Shown: positions 14,793-22,888, counted from the stretch's first letter. The stretch is DNA of 26,362 nt from CAZCBJ01 sp964496705 (GCA_964496705.1 CAZCBJ010000026.1:1-26362); one strand, 5' to 3'. The notes: generated by a model from the sequence alone, not told the origin. Made by a program: numbers and translations.

Positions 14793-16583
14793 ATGGAACC
14801 TGCTGGGTGGATTGCTCTCATCGTGACCGTCACGGCAGCGGGATTGTTAATCTCGGAACGTATACGTCCAGACTTGGTCGCATTGATCGTGATGGTTTTC
14901 CTGGGATTATCCGGGATTGTGAGTCCTGAGCAAACCTTTATAGGTTTCAGCGGTTCAGCCGTGATTACATTGCTGGGAATATCGGTGATCTCAGAAGGGC
15001 TTCGCCAGACAGGCGTCACCCGCCAACTGGGGAAGTGGATGGTACGCGCCGGCAGACAATCCGAGGTGCGCATCATCATGGTTACCATGCTCAGTTCAGC
15101 TGCTCTTTCATTATTTATGAATAATATCGCTGCAGTGGGCGTTCTGCTGCCTGCGGTCATGTCCCTGTCGCGTCAAACGCGCCTGCCAGCCTCTCGTTTG
15201 CTGATGCCGCTGGCGTTCGGCACATTGCTGGGCGGAATGGCTACATTGCTAACCACGTCGAACATCATTGTCAGCGGTGCATTGCGTGAAGCTGGTTTTA
15301 AATCCTTCGGCCTGCTGGAATTTTTCCCGATTGGCGGCCCATTAATCGTGGTGGGACTCTTCTACATGGTTTTTTACGGACGCAAACGCCTGCCTGCCAG
15401 TCCGCCGGATGCCAAACTGCCCCAGGTTTTAAGCCAGGAGCTGGCAAAACTTTATAATTTGGGTCGCAGGTTGTATGAAGTGGTGGTTTTGGAGGGGAGC
15501 TGTCTGGCTGAAAAGACGCTTCACCAGGCTGATCTGGGGCAGACCTTGAAGGTAAATGTGGTCAGTATCAACCATCAGCGTGTTACCCACTTGGCACCCG
15601 GCGCTGATCATCTGATCCAAACGGGAGACATATTGCTTTTACTGGGGGATATCGATCTTGACTTACTGGCACAATGTGGATTATCCCCGACCGACCATCA
15701 AGCCCAGATCGATGATGTATCCGTTGACGATGTCGTTCTGGCAGAAATCGTTATCACGCCCCACTCAACGTTAATCGGCAGGACGCTGCGTGAAATCAGT
15801 TTTCGAGGACGATACCATACCAATGTTTTGGCTGTGTGGCGAGATGGGGGTGCCTTGCAGTCTGGACTGGCGGATGTTCGGTTAAAGTTTGGGGATGCTT
15901 TGCTGGTGCATGGGTCCACTGATCATATTCGCACGCTGGGTTTGCAATCCGATCTGATAGTCCTTCAGGAAGACCCGGATGCTGTATTAAGACCCAAAAA
16001 GCGTAAACTGGCGATGGCCATCACGCTCATCACACTTGGTTTGGCGGCCCTGGATATCCTGCCAGTCGCTGTGCTGGTGATGACCGGAGCGGTGATGATG
16101 GTTCTCAGCGGCTGCCTGAACATGCCGGATATTTATAAAAGCATTGAGTGGCGGGCGTTGTTTTTGATCGCGGGGATGTGGCCGTTGAGCATCGCCATCC
16201 GCACCACCGGGTTGGCGGCGACGCTGGTGGATGTTGCCTCGCATTTGCTTGGCAGCATCACCCCGCTGGGTATGGCGGTGATTTTGATGCTGGTTTCTTT
16301 GGTGTTGGTCCAATTTCTCAGCGGTCAGGTGGCAGCGTTGGTTCTGGCGCCGCTGGCGCTGGCGGCAGCGCAGGAAATTGGTGTCGACCCGCGTGGATTA
16401 GCCATGGCAGTCGCGCTGGGTTGTTCATTTGGTTTTCCCACTCCGTATGGTCACCCGGTGAACATCATGGTGATGAATCCTGGAGGATATCGATTCCGCG
16501 ATTTTCTGCGCATTGGAATGCCGTTGGTGGTGATCATTTTTCCGTTGATTCTTTTAGGGCTGCGGATTTTCTGGAACCTTTGA
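14793..16583 (+). CDS. SLC13/DASS-type transporter with two RCK_C (TrkA-C) domains
   Basis: The 596-residue protein has an N-terminal block of membrane helices with LFMNNIAAVGVLLPAVMSL and TLLGGMATLLTTSNIIV, the hairpin motifs of divalent-anion/sodium symporters and CitMHS-like proteins. A soluble middle follows (about residues 205-405) with two TrkA-C-like modules (VVLEGSCLAEKTL to DILLLLGD, and EIVITPHSTLIGRTL to GDALLVHG), and then a second membrane block with SFGFPTPYGHPVNIMVM as the repeat hairpin. This is the architecture of the SLC13 family members with regulatory RCK_C domains (SdcS/YbhI/SAC1-like). The substrate, probably sulfate or a dicarboxylate, cannot be told from motifs. The ATG at 14793 was chosen because of the TATAAT 7 bases before it; an ATG at 14733 lies upstream of the promoter. 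Confidence 0.85.
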   Translation: MEPAGWIALIVTVTAAGLLISERIRPDLVALIVMVFLGLSGIVSPEQTFIGFSGSAVITLLGISVISEGLRQTGVTRQLGKWMVRAGRQSEVRIIMVTMLSSAALSLFMNNIAAVGVLLPAVMSLSRQTRLPASRLLMPLAFGTLLGGMATLLTTSNIIVSGALREAGFKSFGLLEFFPIGGPLIVVGLFYMVFYGRKRLPASPPDAKLPQVLSQELAKLYNLGRRLYEVVVLEGSCLAEKTLHQADLGQTLKVNVVSINHQRVTHLAPGADHLIQTGDILLLLGDIDLDLLAQCGLSPTDHQAQIDDVSVDDVVLAEIVITPHSTLIGRTLREISFRGRYHTNVLAVWRDGGALQSGLADVRLKFGDALLVHGSTDHIRTLGLQSDLIVLQEDPDAVLRPKKRKLAMAITLITLGLAALDILPVAVLVMTGAVMMVLSGCLNMPDIYKSIEWRALFLIAGMWPLSIAIRTTGLAATLVDVASHLLGSITPLGMAVILMLVSLVLVQFLSGQVAALVLAPLALAAAQEIGVDPRGLAMAVALGCSFGFPTPYGHPVNIMVMNPGGYRFRDFLRIGMPLVVIIFPLILLGLRIFWNL

Positions 16584-16606
16584 GCCCAGAGACTGTTCAT
16601 CCAAGG

Positions 16607-16612
16607 TAAAAT
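16607..16612 (+). promoter_or_regulatory. Possible -10 box of tgt
   Basis: TAAAAT ends 6 bases before the tgt ATG (16619), the same spacing as in other genes of this window. No good -35 is seen. The gap after the upstream stop is only 35 bases, so read-through from the transporter gene is also possible. Confidence 0.35.
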
Positions 16613-16618
16613 CACTCA

Positions 16619-17722
16619 ATGCCCGCATCACCATTCACTTTTGACTTGATCGCTCAGGATGGCAATGCCCGGGCGGGCGTTTTCCATACCCCGCACGGCG
16701 ATATTCTGACACCAACGTTTGCTCCGGTGGGAACGCAAGCAACTGTAAAAGCGGTTACACCGCAGCAATTGAAAGAGTTGGGCGCCTCACTGATCCTCTG
16801 CAATACTTATCATCTTTACTTGCGCCCGGGTGCAGACCTGGTGGGAGAAATGGGCGGTTTGCACGAGTTTATGAATTGGTCATCACCGATCTTGACCGAC
16901 TCGGGTGGCTTTCAAGTATTTTCCCTGGCTGAAATGCGCAAGATTGATGATGAGGGAGTGACATTCAAAAGCCACATTGACGGCTCGTCGCACCGTCTCA
17001 CGCCTGAAAAGTCTATTGAGATTCAATCAAAGCTGGGCGCAGATATCATCATGGCCTTCGATGAGTGCGCGTCCCCCTACGACCGGGTCAATATCCACCG
17101 AGCCATGCAAAGAACACATGCATGGGCTGAACGCTGTCTGAAGGCGCAAACCCGGGCTGACCAGGCGTTATTTGGCATCGTTCAGGGTGGAATTTTTGCT
17201 GATCTGCGGGAGGAGTCGGCCCAATTCATCGCCAGCCTGGGTTTTCCCGGGCATGCCATCGGCGGATTATCGGTGGGTGAGACCAAAGAAGAAATGTGCG
17301 CAATGCTTGAGGTGGTTAATAAAATCTTACCGGCAAATAAGCCGCGTTATTTGATGGGGGTGGGTACGCCAATTGATCTGGTGAACGGCATCCAGAGAGG
17401 AATTGATCTGTTTGACTGCGTTCTGCCCACACGTCTGGCCCGCCACCATGCGGCGATGACGCATGAAGGGCGATTGAATTTAATGAACGCAGCTTTTGCG
17501 CGAGACGGTAAACCGATTGACGGTGCCTGTGCGTGTTATACCTGTCAGCATTTCAGCCGCGCGTATTTGCGTCACCTGATTATTGCGAAGGAGATGCTCG
17601 CTGCGACCCTGATCTCCATTCATAATTTGTTCACATTGGTGCAACTGGCAAAAAATCTACGCCAGGCGATCCTTGAGCACCGCTTCCAGGATGCCATCTC
17701 AAACCTGATGAGGATTTCATGA
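16619..17722 (+). CDS. tgt: Queuine tRNA-ribosyltransferase (tRNA-guanine transglycosylase)
   Basis: The 367-residue protein carries the full bacterial TGT signature: GTQATVKAVTPQQLKELGA and NTYHLYLRPG in the N-terminal part, ILTDSGGFQVFSL with the catalytic-site aspartate, FGIVQGGIFADLR, IGGLSVGE, YLMGVGTP, and DCVLPTRLARH with the nucleophilic aspartate. The zinc site is C-x-C-x2-C (CACYTC) plus the histidine in ISIHN. It swaps guanine at position 34 of GUN-anticodon tRNAs for preQ1 or queuine. The length fits the usual 370-380. Its last codons overlap the uppP start (ATGA), indicating translational coupling. No queuosine biosynthesis genes are seen in the window. Confidence 0.97.
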   Translation: MPASPFTFDLIAQDGNARAGVFHTPHGDILTPTFAPVGTQATVKAVTPQQLKELGASLILCNTYHLYLRPGADLVGEMGGLHEFMNWSSPILTDSGGFQVFSLAEMRKIDDEGVTFKSHIDGSSHRLTPEKSIEIQSKLGADIIMAFDECASPYDRVNIHRAMQRTHAWAERCLKAQTRADQALFGIVQGGIFADLREESAQFIASLGFPGHAIGGLSVGETKEEMCAMLEVVNKILPANKPRYLMGVGTPIDLVNGIQRGIDLFDCVLPTRLARHHAAMTHEGRLNLMNAAFARDGKPIDGACACYTCQHFSRAYLRHLIIAKEMLAATLISIHNLFTLVQLAKNLRQAILEHRFQDAISNLMRIS

Positions 17723-18540
17723 ATATCATCCAAGCCCTAATCCTGGGAATCGTCCAGGGTCTAACCGAGTTCCTGCCAATTTCAAGTTCTGCTCACCTGG
17801 TATTGGTGCCGTTTTTCCTGAACTGGAAAATGCCTGAAGATCAAGCCTTTGCATTCGATGTCCTGGTTCAACTTGGCACATTGGTTGCCGTGATCATTTA
17901 CTTCTGGCGAGACCTGGTGGCCATCTTCAAAAGTTGGATCAGCGGCATTGCCAAGCGACGTCCTTTCACTGAGCCATCTGCTCGAATGGGATGGTTTCTC
18001 ATCCTCGCATCCATCCCGGCAGGTTTGTTGGGGCTGGCGATCAAGCCGATGGTCGAAGCTGCTTTTTCGAGTCCAATCTTTACCGGCATCGCACTTCTGC
18101 TCACTGCCGTCCTGTTGTTCACGGCGGAGAAGGTCAGCAAACGTAGCCGATCTTTGGAGGAGATGAGGTGGTTGGATGCATTGTGGATGGGCGTATTTCA
18201 AGCGCTGTCCATTTTTCCGGGAATTTCCCGCTCCGGGGCGACCATAGCTGGCGGTATGTTCCGTCATCTGGATCGAAAATCGGCAGGGAAATTCTCCTTC
18301 TGGATGTCCATTCCCGTCATGCTGGCTGCTGGTGGTCTAGGCACGCTCGATTTATTGAAGATTCCAAACCTATTCTCCTTTCTGCCCGTCGTCGCAATCG
18401 GTTTTATGACAGCAGGTATAGTTGGCTACCTGGCAATTCACTGGTTTTTATCTTTCATGATGCGGCATTCGTTGCGCGCTTTTGCTTTTTACTGTCTGAT
18501 GGTTGGCGGAATCACGATTCTGATCTGGACCATCCGATGA
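17719..18540 (+). CDS. uppP: Undecaprenyl-diphosphate phosphatase (BacA/UppP)
   Basis: A 273-residue membrane protein with both UppP signatures: LILGIVQGLTEFLPISSSAH near the N-terminus and SIFPGISRSGATI in the middle, plus GKFSFWMSIPVMLAAG. These supply the catalytic Glu, Ser and Arg. The enzyme removes a phosphate from undecaprenyl diphosphate so the lipid carrier can be reused for cell-envelope polymers, and overexpression gives bacitracin tolerance. The length equals the family norm (265-280). The ATG lies in an ATGA overlap with tgt, so the two are co-translated, though they have no obvious functional link. Confidence 0.97.
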   Translation: MNIIQALILGIVQGLTEFLPISSSAHLVLVPFFLNWKMPEDQAFAFDVLVQLGTLVAVIIYFWRDLVAIFKSWISGIAKRRPFTEPSARMGWFLILASIPAGLLGLAIKPMVEAAFSSPIFTGIALLLTAVLLFTAEKVSKRSRSLEEMRWLDALWMGVFQALSIFPGISRSGATIAGGMFRHLDRKSAGKFSFWMSIPVMLAAGGLGTLDLLKIPNLFSFLPVVAIGFMTAGIVGYLAIHWFLSFMMRHSLRAFAFYCLMVGGITILIWTIR

Positions 18541-18561
18541 CCCACTTGGGGTAACGTAACT

Positions 18562-19305
18562 ATGCCTAGAAAATATTGCCCAGCCTTGTGGATCATTTTG
18601 TTACTGCTGTTGACCGCATGTCGTTCAGACCAGGCCAGGGTTGATTTTTCACCCACTCCACAGGTGGTTCGCATACAAATCTCCACATCACTACGCTGGT
18701 TGGGAGCTGGAATGAATCTGTGTGCAGCTTCTCAGAATGGCCTCAATATCCTGGTTGAAGAGCGCGCAGCGGATGAGTTGGATCTCCGTGAGGCGGATGC
18801 TGTTCTACGCTGGGATGAACACCCTGAAATGACAACCGATGCGGGCGTGCTGGGGTGGGATGAGCTGGCAGTGATCGTCAATCCATCCAATCCGTTGGCT
18901 GAATTGACTGCCGATGAATTGCGTGGCATCTATTCAGGGAAAATTCGCGATTGGAGCCAGGTGGAATCGCTTAATGATGACTTGTTTAATCCTATTCAAG
19001 CATATTCAACCATTACTGGAGACGATGCCAACCGGGTTTTTTCAGAGTTATTCCTGTCGGGCGACAGGCTGGATTCATTCGTAATCCTGGTGCCGGATGC
19101 AGCAGCGATGCGCCAGATGGTGGGGAGCACTCCCGGTGCGGTGGGTTTTCTGCCCAGGCGTTGGTTGGATTCTTCTGTTCGCGAAGTGTCCATATCCGGA
19201 ATCGATAAAGGCGAATTGCGCAGGCCGATTTTGATCATATACTCGAACTCAGCCAACCCCATATTGAAACCATGGAGCACCTGTCTGGCAGGAGGGATAC
19301 AATAA
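18562..19305 (+). CDS. PstS-like substrate-binding lipoprotein
   Basis: A 247-residue exported lipoprotein: a short N-terminal region, hydrophobic core (ALWIILLLLL) and lipobox LTAC. The mature part resembles phosphate-binding (PBP-like, PstS) proteins in its second half: VIVNPSNPLAELTADELRGI, IYSGKIRDWSQVE, then GDDANRVFSELFLSG and TPGAVGFLPRRWL. In this family, substrate is held by the loop around the missing phosphate-binding TxG/SGxT residues, which I cannot point to confidently here. No pstC, pstA or pstB permease genes are adjacent, so it is an orphan binding or sensing protein rather than part of a complete transporter. Its stop overlaps the next start (TAATG). Confidence 0.72.
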   Translation: MPRKYCPALWIILLLLLTACRSDQARVDFSPTPQVVRIQISTSLRWLGAGMNLCAASQNGLNILVEERAADELDLREADAVLRWDEHPEMTTDAGVLGWDELAVIVNPSNPLAELTADELRGIYSGKIRDWSQVESLNDDLFNPIQAYSTITGDDANRVFSELFLSGDRLDSFVILVPDAAAMRQMVGSTPGAVGFLPRRWLDSSVREVSISGIDKGELRRPILIIYSNSANPILKPWSTCLAGGIQ

Positions 19306-19679
19306 TGGATATCTTCGTGCTTCCAGGGCGATATTCAATCTGTCAGATGCCCGCTGATGCGCGTATGCCCACCCAGCTGCTTGACGCCGCCTTCTGTTCG
19401 ATTACTCGAACCAGGGAGGAATTATCTCTGGTGATATCCGAGAGTATTGACATCGGGAATTTCCCGGCGGAAAGAAACGTCAAGATCATCCAGATCGCTG
19501 GTCCGTTGGAAATGAACATGATCGGAGTCCTGGCAGGCCTCAGCGCGGTCCTGGCAGAGGCCAGAATTCCCATTTTTGCCATTTCTACTTTCAACACGGA
19601 TTATATATTGGTCAGAGAAGAACATCTCACCCAGGCATTGCGGGCGTTATCCGAAGGTGGATATAACCTTCGAGAGTGA
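19305..19679 (+). CDS. ACT-domain protein (CASTOR/aspartokinase-like ACT)
   Basis: A 124-residue soluble protein. The second half has an ACT-like pattern: VKIIQIAGPLEMNMIGVLAG, then LSAVLAEARIPIFAISTFN and TDYILVREEHLTQALRAL, as in stand-alone ACT proteins that bind amino acids. The first half (IFVLPGRYSICQMPADARMP, then LSLVISESIDIG) matches the companion strand domain of this small family. What it regulates is unknown. The start is the ATG at 19305, following AGGAGGG (19290-19296) and overlapping the upstream stop, so it is translationally coupled to the PstS-like lipoprotein. An upstream in-frame ATG at 19272 lies inside that gene and has no ribosome site. Confidence 0.8.
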   Translation: MDIFVLPGRYSICQMPADARMPTQLLDAAFCSITRTREELSLVISESIDIGNFPAERNVKIIQIAGPLEMNMIGVLAGLSAVLAEARIPIFAISTFNTDYILVREEHLTQALRALSEGGYNLRE

Positions 19680-19685
19680 TATTCA

Positions 19686-19879
19686 ATGGCAGTTGTCTTC
19701 ATCCATCGCAACCAACCAATCCAGAATATGTAACCGGAAAAGTGCATGAATCGCTGGAGCGGTATGGATTTTCAGTTGACACGCATCAGGCTGTCCGTGA
19801 TGGACAGATACTGGCGGTGGACGATCATCTTAACGATGTAGATATCGTCCAATTGGTTTCGCGACTACCGAGTAGATGA
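19686..19879 (+). pseudogene. Frameshifted MoaD/ThiS-like ubiquitin-fold protein remnant
   Basis: From the ATG at 19686 the sequence reads MAVVFIHRNQPIQNM and stops at 19731-19733. One frame over it continues as VTGKVHESLERYGFSVDTHQ, then AVRDGQILAVDD and VDIVQLVSRLPSR, ending at 19879. Joined by a one-base shift near 19720-19733, the pieces give a protein of about 64 residues that looks like ThiS/MoaD-type sulfur carriers (N-terminal strand VVFIHRN, then ESLERYGFSVDTHQAVRDGQ). The C-terminal Gly-Gly needed for thiocarboxylation is Ser-Arg here. An alternative intact frame opens from a GTG at 19676 overlapping the ACT gene's stop, but its first 20 residues lack family likeness. I read it as a decaying gene or an assembly indel. 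No partner sulfur-transfer genes are visible. Confidence 0.5.
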
Positions 19880-19910
19880 AAAAAGGGTGGAAAATTAATT
19901 CTCCACCCTT
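19877..19910 (-). terminator. Intrinsic terminator of glnA
   Basis: On the minus strand AAGGGTGGA (19910..19902) pairs with TCCACCCTT (19891..19883) around a 10-base loop and is followed by TTTTTT (19884..19879). It begins 8 bases after the glnA stop. It also overlaps the last codon of the MoaD/ThiS-like remnant on the other strand. Confidence 0.88.
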
Positions 19911-19918
19911 GTGAGTGA

Positions 19919-21253
19919 TCAGGCTGTTTCCAGATAATTACCCAGCTCCCAATCTGTGACTGCCATGCGGTAGCTTTCACAATCAGACCATTTCGCGCGG
20001 GTGAAGGCAGAGAAAATTACTGGTCCCAGCGCTTCTTTCAACAATTGGTCTTGATCCAGCTCGTTCAAAGCTTCAGGGAGAGAGCCGGGTAATTCTCGGA
20101 TTCCCAGCTCATTGCGCTCTTTTTCGCTGAGGTGATAGACATTGATGTTGTGCAGCGGTCTGGGTGGAGTCAGTTGGTTGTCAATGCCGTCCAACGCTGC
20201 AGCGAGCATGACGGTAAAGGCAAGGTAAGGATTGCATGATGGATCCGGGCAGCGCAGCTCAGCCCGGGTGGCTTTGTCCTGTCCGGGGGTGTAACGTGGA
20301 ATGCGGATCAAGGCAGAGCGATTAGTCTGCGCCCATCCAACATAGACCGGGGCTTCATAACCCGGGACCAGTCGCTTGTAGGAATTGACCGTGGGGGCGA
20401 CGATTGCCGACATGGCACGGGCATGGGCAAGCTGCCCTGCGATGAAACTGTAAGCGATTGCAGAAAGTTTGAGTTCATCAGCAGGATTGAAGAAGAGGTT
20501 GTTCCCCTGAGTGTCGGATAGCGACTGATGGCAGTGCATGCCTGAGCCGTTAATGCCAAACACTGGTTTGGGCATGAAAGATGCCACCAGATCATTCTGT
20601 GCGGCAATGGCTTTCACTGTATATTTTAATGTAAGAACATTGTCGGCTGCTCGCAGAGCATCGGCAAAATGAAAATCGATCTCATGCTGCCCGAGGGCGA
20701 CTTCATGATGGCCAACCTCAACTTCCAGGCCCATGCTGCTCAAGGCTAACATTAACTCCGTTCGCACACGGACAGCTTCGTCGTTTGGCGAAAAATCAAA
20801 ATATCCGCCCACATCATGTGGAACAGGATGGACGTTTCCGTTTAATTTACGAAATAAGAAGAATTCAGGTTCTGGGCCAACATTATAAGTCCAACCGCGC
20901 GTGTTGATTTTTGCCAGCGCCCGTTTTAGCAATCCGCGCGGGTCGCCCTCAAAAGGGGTTCCGTCCGGATGATAAATATCGCAGAAAAAACGAGCGCGGC
21001 GCATTTCAACCGGGGACCAGGGCAGGACTGCATACGTATCCGGATCGATTCGTAAATGCATGTCACTTTCTTGAATACGGGCAAAACCCTCGACTGATGA
21101 ACCGTCAAACCACACCCCTTGATCCAGAGCCTCTTCCAGGCGCTGCACAGGGGCATCAACGCTTTTTACCGTCCCTGTGACATCAGTAAATTGGTAAGAG
21201 ATAAATTTTACGCCGTCATCTTTAATTTGATTCAATAAAGATTTTTTATCCAT
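19919..21253 (-). CDS. glnA: Glutamine synthetase type I
   Basis: The 444-residue protein is a complete GSI. It has the beta-grasp start (FISYQFTDVTGTVKSVDAPV), GVWFDGSSVEGFARIQESDM with family-typical metal-site contacts, GPEPEFFLF, GHHEVALGQHEIDF, KPVFGINGSGMHCHQSL, NSYKRLVPGYEAPVY, and RCPDPSCNPYLAF. It makes glutamine from glutamate, ammonia and ATP. The length (about 440) and lack of the long insert and of a clear adenylylation tyrosine signature put it with the GSI-alpha type, which is usually feedback-regulated rather than adenylylated; that regulation is inference. AAGGAA precedes the ATG. The gene stands alone with its own terminator; no glnB or amtB is seen. Confidence 0.96.
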   Translation of the reverse strand: MDKKSLLNQIKDDGVKFISYQFTDVTGTVKSVDAPVQRLEEALDQGVWFDGSSVEGFARIQESDMHLRIDPDTYAVLPWSPVEMRRARFFCDIYHPDGTPFEGDPRGLLKRALAKINTRGWTYNVGPEPEFFLFRKLNGNVHPVPHDVGGYFDFSPNDEAVRVRTELMLALSSMGLEVEVGHHEVALGQHEIDFHFADALRAADNVLTLKYTVKAIAAQNDLVASFMPKPVFGINGSGMHCHQSLSDTQGNNLFFNPADELKLSAIAYSFIAGQLAHARAMSAIVAPTVNSYKRLVPGYEAPVYVGWAQTNRSALIRIPRYTPGQDKATRAELRCPDPSCNPYLAFTVMLAAALDGIDNQLTPPRPLHNINVYHLSEKERNELGIRELPGSLPEALNELDQDQLLKEALGPVIFSAFTRAKWSDCESYRMAVTDWELGNYLETA

Positions 21254-21508
21254 TTCTTCCTTTCTTTTTGGCTATTTCTAACAAAATGAGTGTATAAAAA
21301 AAATTGAAGCCAGGCATCTACTCTTGACTTAAGCTAACTTGATTGGTTCGAATCCTGTTAAGGTAATTTAGCAGTTGATTGGACAACTGAAAAATAATGC
21401 TGCGAGTTTACCATGCCGTTTTGACAGGCGTCAAGAGTAAATTTTTGGTTAGGTAATGATGGTATAATCCTGCCGTTAATTTATTTTCAATCTATCAATG
21501 AGGACCTG
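21254..21508. promoter_or_regulatory. Divergent regulatory region between glnA and the CpXC protein gene
   Basis: The 255-base gap holds a perfect palindrome CAGTTG-N6-CAACTG (21372-21389), a second inverted repeat TTGAC-N4-GTCAA (21421-21434) and a plus-strand -10 TATAAT (21463-21468), leaving a leader of about 30 bases before the ATG at 21509 with GAGGA upstream. For glnA only a weak TATACA (21296..21291) is seen, about 38 bases before its start codon. The two inverted repeats are possible operators, for example for nitrogen control, but neither matches a consensus I can name. No RNA gene or small protein was found here. Confidence 0.45.
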
Positions 21509-22861
21509 ATGGCAAAAACACAAGTATCCTGCCCACGTTGCCGGCAGCCGGTTGTCGTGGAACTTGACCAGCTTTTTGATCTGAACACAGATCCCAGGGC
21601 AAAACAACGCTTTCTAAGCGGTGAAGCGAATGTGGTTCGTTGTCAGGTTTGCGGTCATGAAGGAAGCCTACCGGTGCCTCTGGTTTACCATGATCCAGAG
21701 AAAGAATTGTTGTTAACTTATTTCCCGCCTGAATTGGGCTTACCGGTCAACGAACAGGAGAGGATGATCGGCCCGTTGTTGAACCAAGTGATGAATAGAC
21801 TGCCCAACGAAAAGAAAAAAGCTTATCTGCTCCGCCCCCAGACCATGTTAACCTTTCAACTAATGCTCGAGAAGGTTCTGGAAGCGGATGGGATCACCCG
21901 CGAGGTAATTCAAGCACAGCAGCAGCGCATGAACCTGCTGCAACGCTTGCTTTCGATTTCGCCTGAACTTCGCTCTGAGGTGATCGCACAGGAAAAGGCG
22001 AATATTGATGAAACCTTCTTTGTATTAATGTCAAGGTTGGCTGAAGCGGCTACAGCCCAGGGTGACCAACAGAGCGCAAAGTTGCTGGCAGACCTGCAGG
22101 AACAACTGATCAAGGAAACCGAAGTGGGGCAAAAGCTCGCTTCGCAGGCGTTGGAGGTGCAGGCTGCTGTCAAATCGCTGCAGGAAGCCGGTCAAAATGG
22201 TCTGACACGCGAAGCCTTGGTTGACTTGATCATTGCAGCACCCAATGAGATCCGCCTGACGACTCTGGTGAGTATGGCCAGGCAAGGATTGGACTACACC
22301 TTCTTTCAATTATTGAGTGACAGGATCGATGAAGCGCAGGGAGAGGAAAAGCAAAAACTGTTGGACTTGCGCGAGAAACTGCTTGAAATGGTGCAGGAAA
22401 TTGATCAAGCCGCTCAAAAGGAAGTCGATCAGGCGCGGGATTTGTTGGAAAAGATCCTCCGCGCGCCTGACATCAAAACTGCGCTGCAGGAGAATGCCGA
22501 ATCGCTCGACGAATCATTTGTTGAGGTGCTCAAGGTCGAGCTGGAAAAGGCTCAGCAGAAGAGCGACCTATCGCGAATTGCGAAATTGCAGGAACTGGTT
22601 GGAATTTTCCAAGAACTGGCTTCCCCGCCGCCCGAAATTGAGTTTGCTCAAAAGCTGGTGAGTGCAGCCAATGACGATGAGCGCCGAAAACTGCTCGAGG
22701 ACAATGCGGCGATGGTCACCCAGGAATTTATCCAATTGTTGGGTTCTCTGGCCAGCCAGAGCGAGAGTCAGGGGCAATCCAAGGAAGTTGTGGAATCCTT
22801 GCGGGATGCCTATCGCTCTGCGTTGAAGTTCTCGATGGAATCCAAACTGCGCAGTAATTAA
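21509..22861 (+). CDS. CpXC-domain protein with four internal helical repeats
   Basis: The 450-residue protein starts with a CpXC domain: CPRC at residues 8-11 and CQVC at 45-48, likely metal-binding, followed by YHDPEKELLLTYFPPELGLP. The rest is helical and built from four diverged copies of about 60 residues starting near residues 143, 237, 312 and 379. Each begins with a LL-x-x-L pattern (LLQRLLSISPEL, LVDLIIAAPNEI, LLEKILRAPDIK, FAQKLVSAANDD), followed by a D-x-x-F-F/F-V-x-L-L segment (DETFFVLMS, DYTFFQLLS, DESFVEVLK, TQEFIQLLG) and a charged stretch. The role is unknown. Repeats of this type occur in larger signalling proteins. TATAAT and GAGGA precede it. It ends 10 bases from the convergent FHA gene, with a possible shared terminator. 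Confidence 0.75.
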   Translation: MAKTQVSCPRCRQPVVVELDQLFDLNTDPRAKQRFLSGEANVVRCQVCGHEGSLPVPLVYHDPEKELLLTYFPPELGLPVNEQERMIGPLLNQVMNRLPNEKKKAYLLRPQTMLTFQLMLEKVLEADGITREVIQAQQQRMNLLQRLLSISPELRSEVIAQEKANIDETFFVLMSRLAEAATAQGDQQSAKLLADLQEQLIKETEVGQKLASQALEVQAAVKSLQEAGQNGLTREALVDLIIAAPNEIRLTTLVSMARQGLDYTFFQLLSDRIDEAQGEEKQKLLDLREKLLEMVQEIDQAAQKEVDQARDLLEKILRAPDIKTALQENAESLDESFVEVLKVELEKAQQKSDLSRIAKLQELVGIFQELASPPPEIEFAQKLVSAANDDERRKLLEDNAAMVTQEFIQLLGSLASQSESQGQSKEVVESLRDAYRSALKFSMESKLRSN

Positions 22862-22888
22862 CCGACCAGGTTTAATCCTGCCGGTTTT
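22862..22888 (+). terminator. Possible terminator after the CpXC gene
   Basis: CCG..CAGG (22862-22870) and CCTG.CGG (22877-22884) pair with a small internal loop around a 6-base apical loop and are followed by TTTT. It begins just after the CpXC stop and overlaps the stop region of the convergent FHA gene. The imperfect stem makes it a moderate call. Confidence 0.45.

Noticed and set aside
21344..21359. GGTTCGAATCC at about 21346, which looks like the T-loop of a tRNA gene
   Set aside because: The flanking bases do not form a 5-bp T-stem, and there is no acceptor, D or anticodon arm around it, so it is a chance match.
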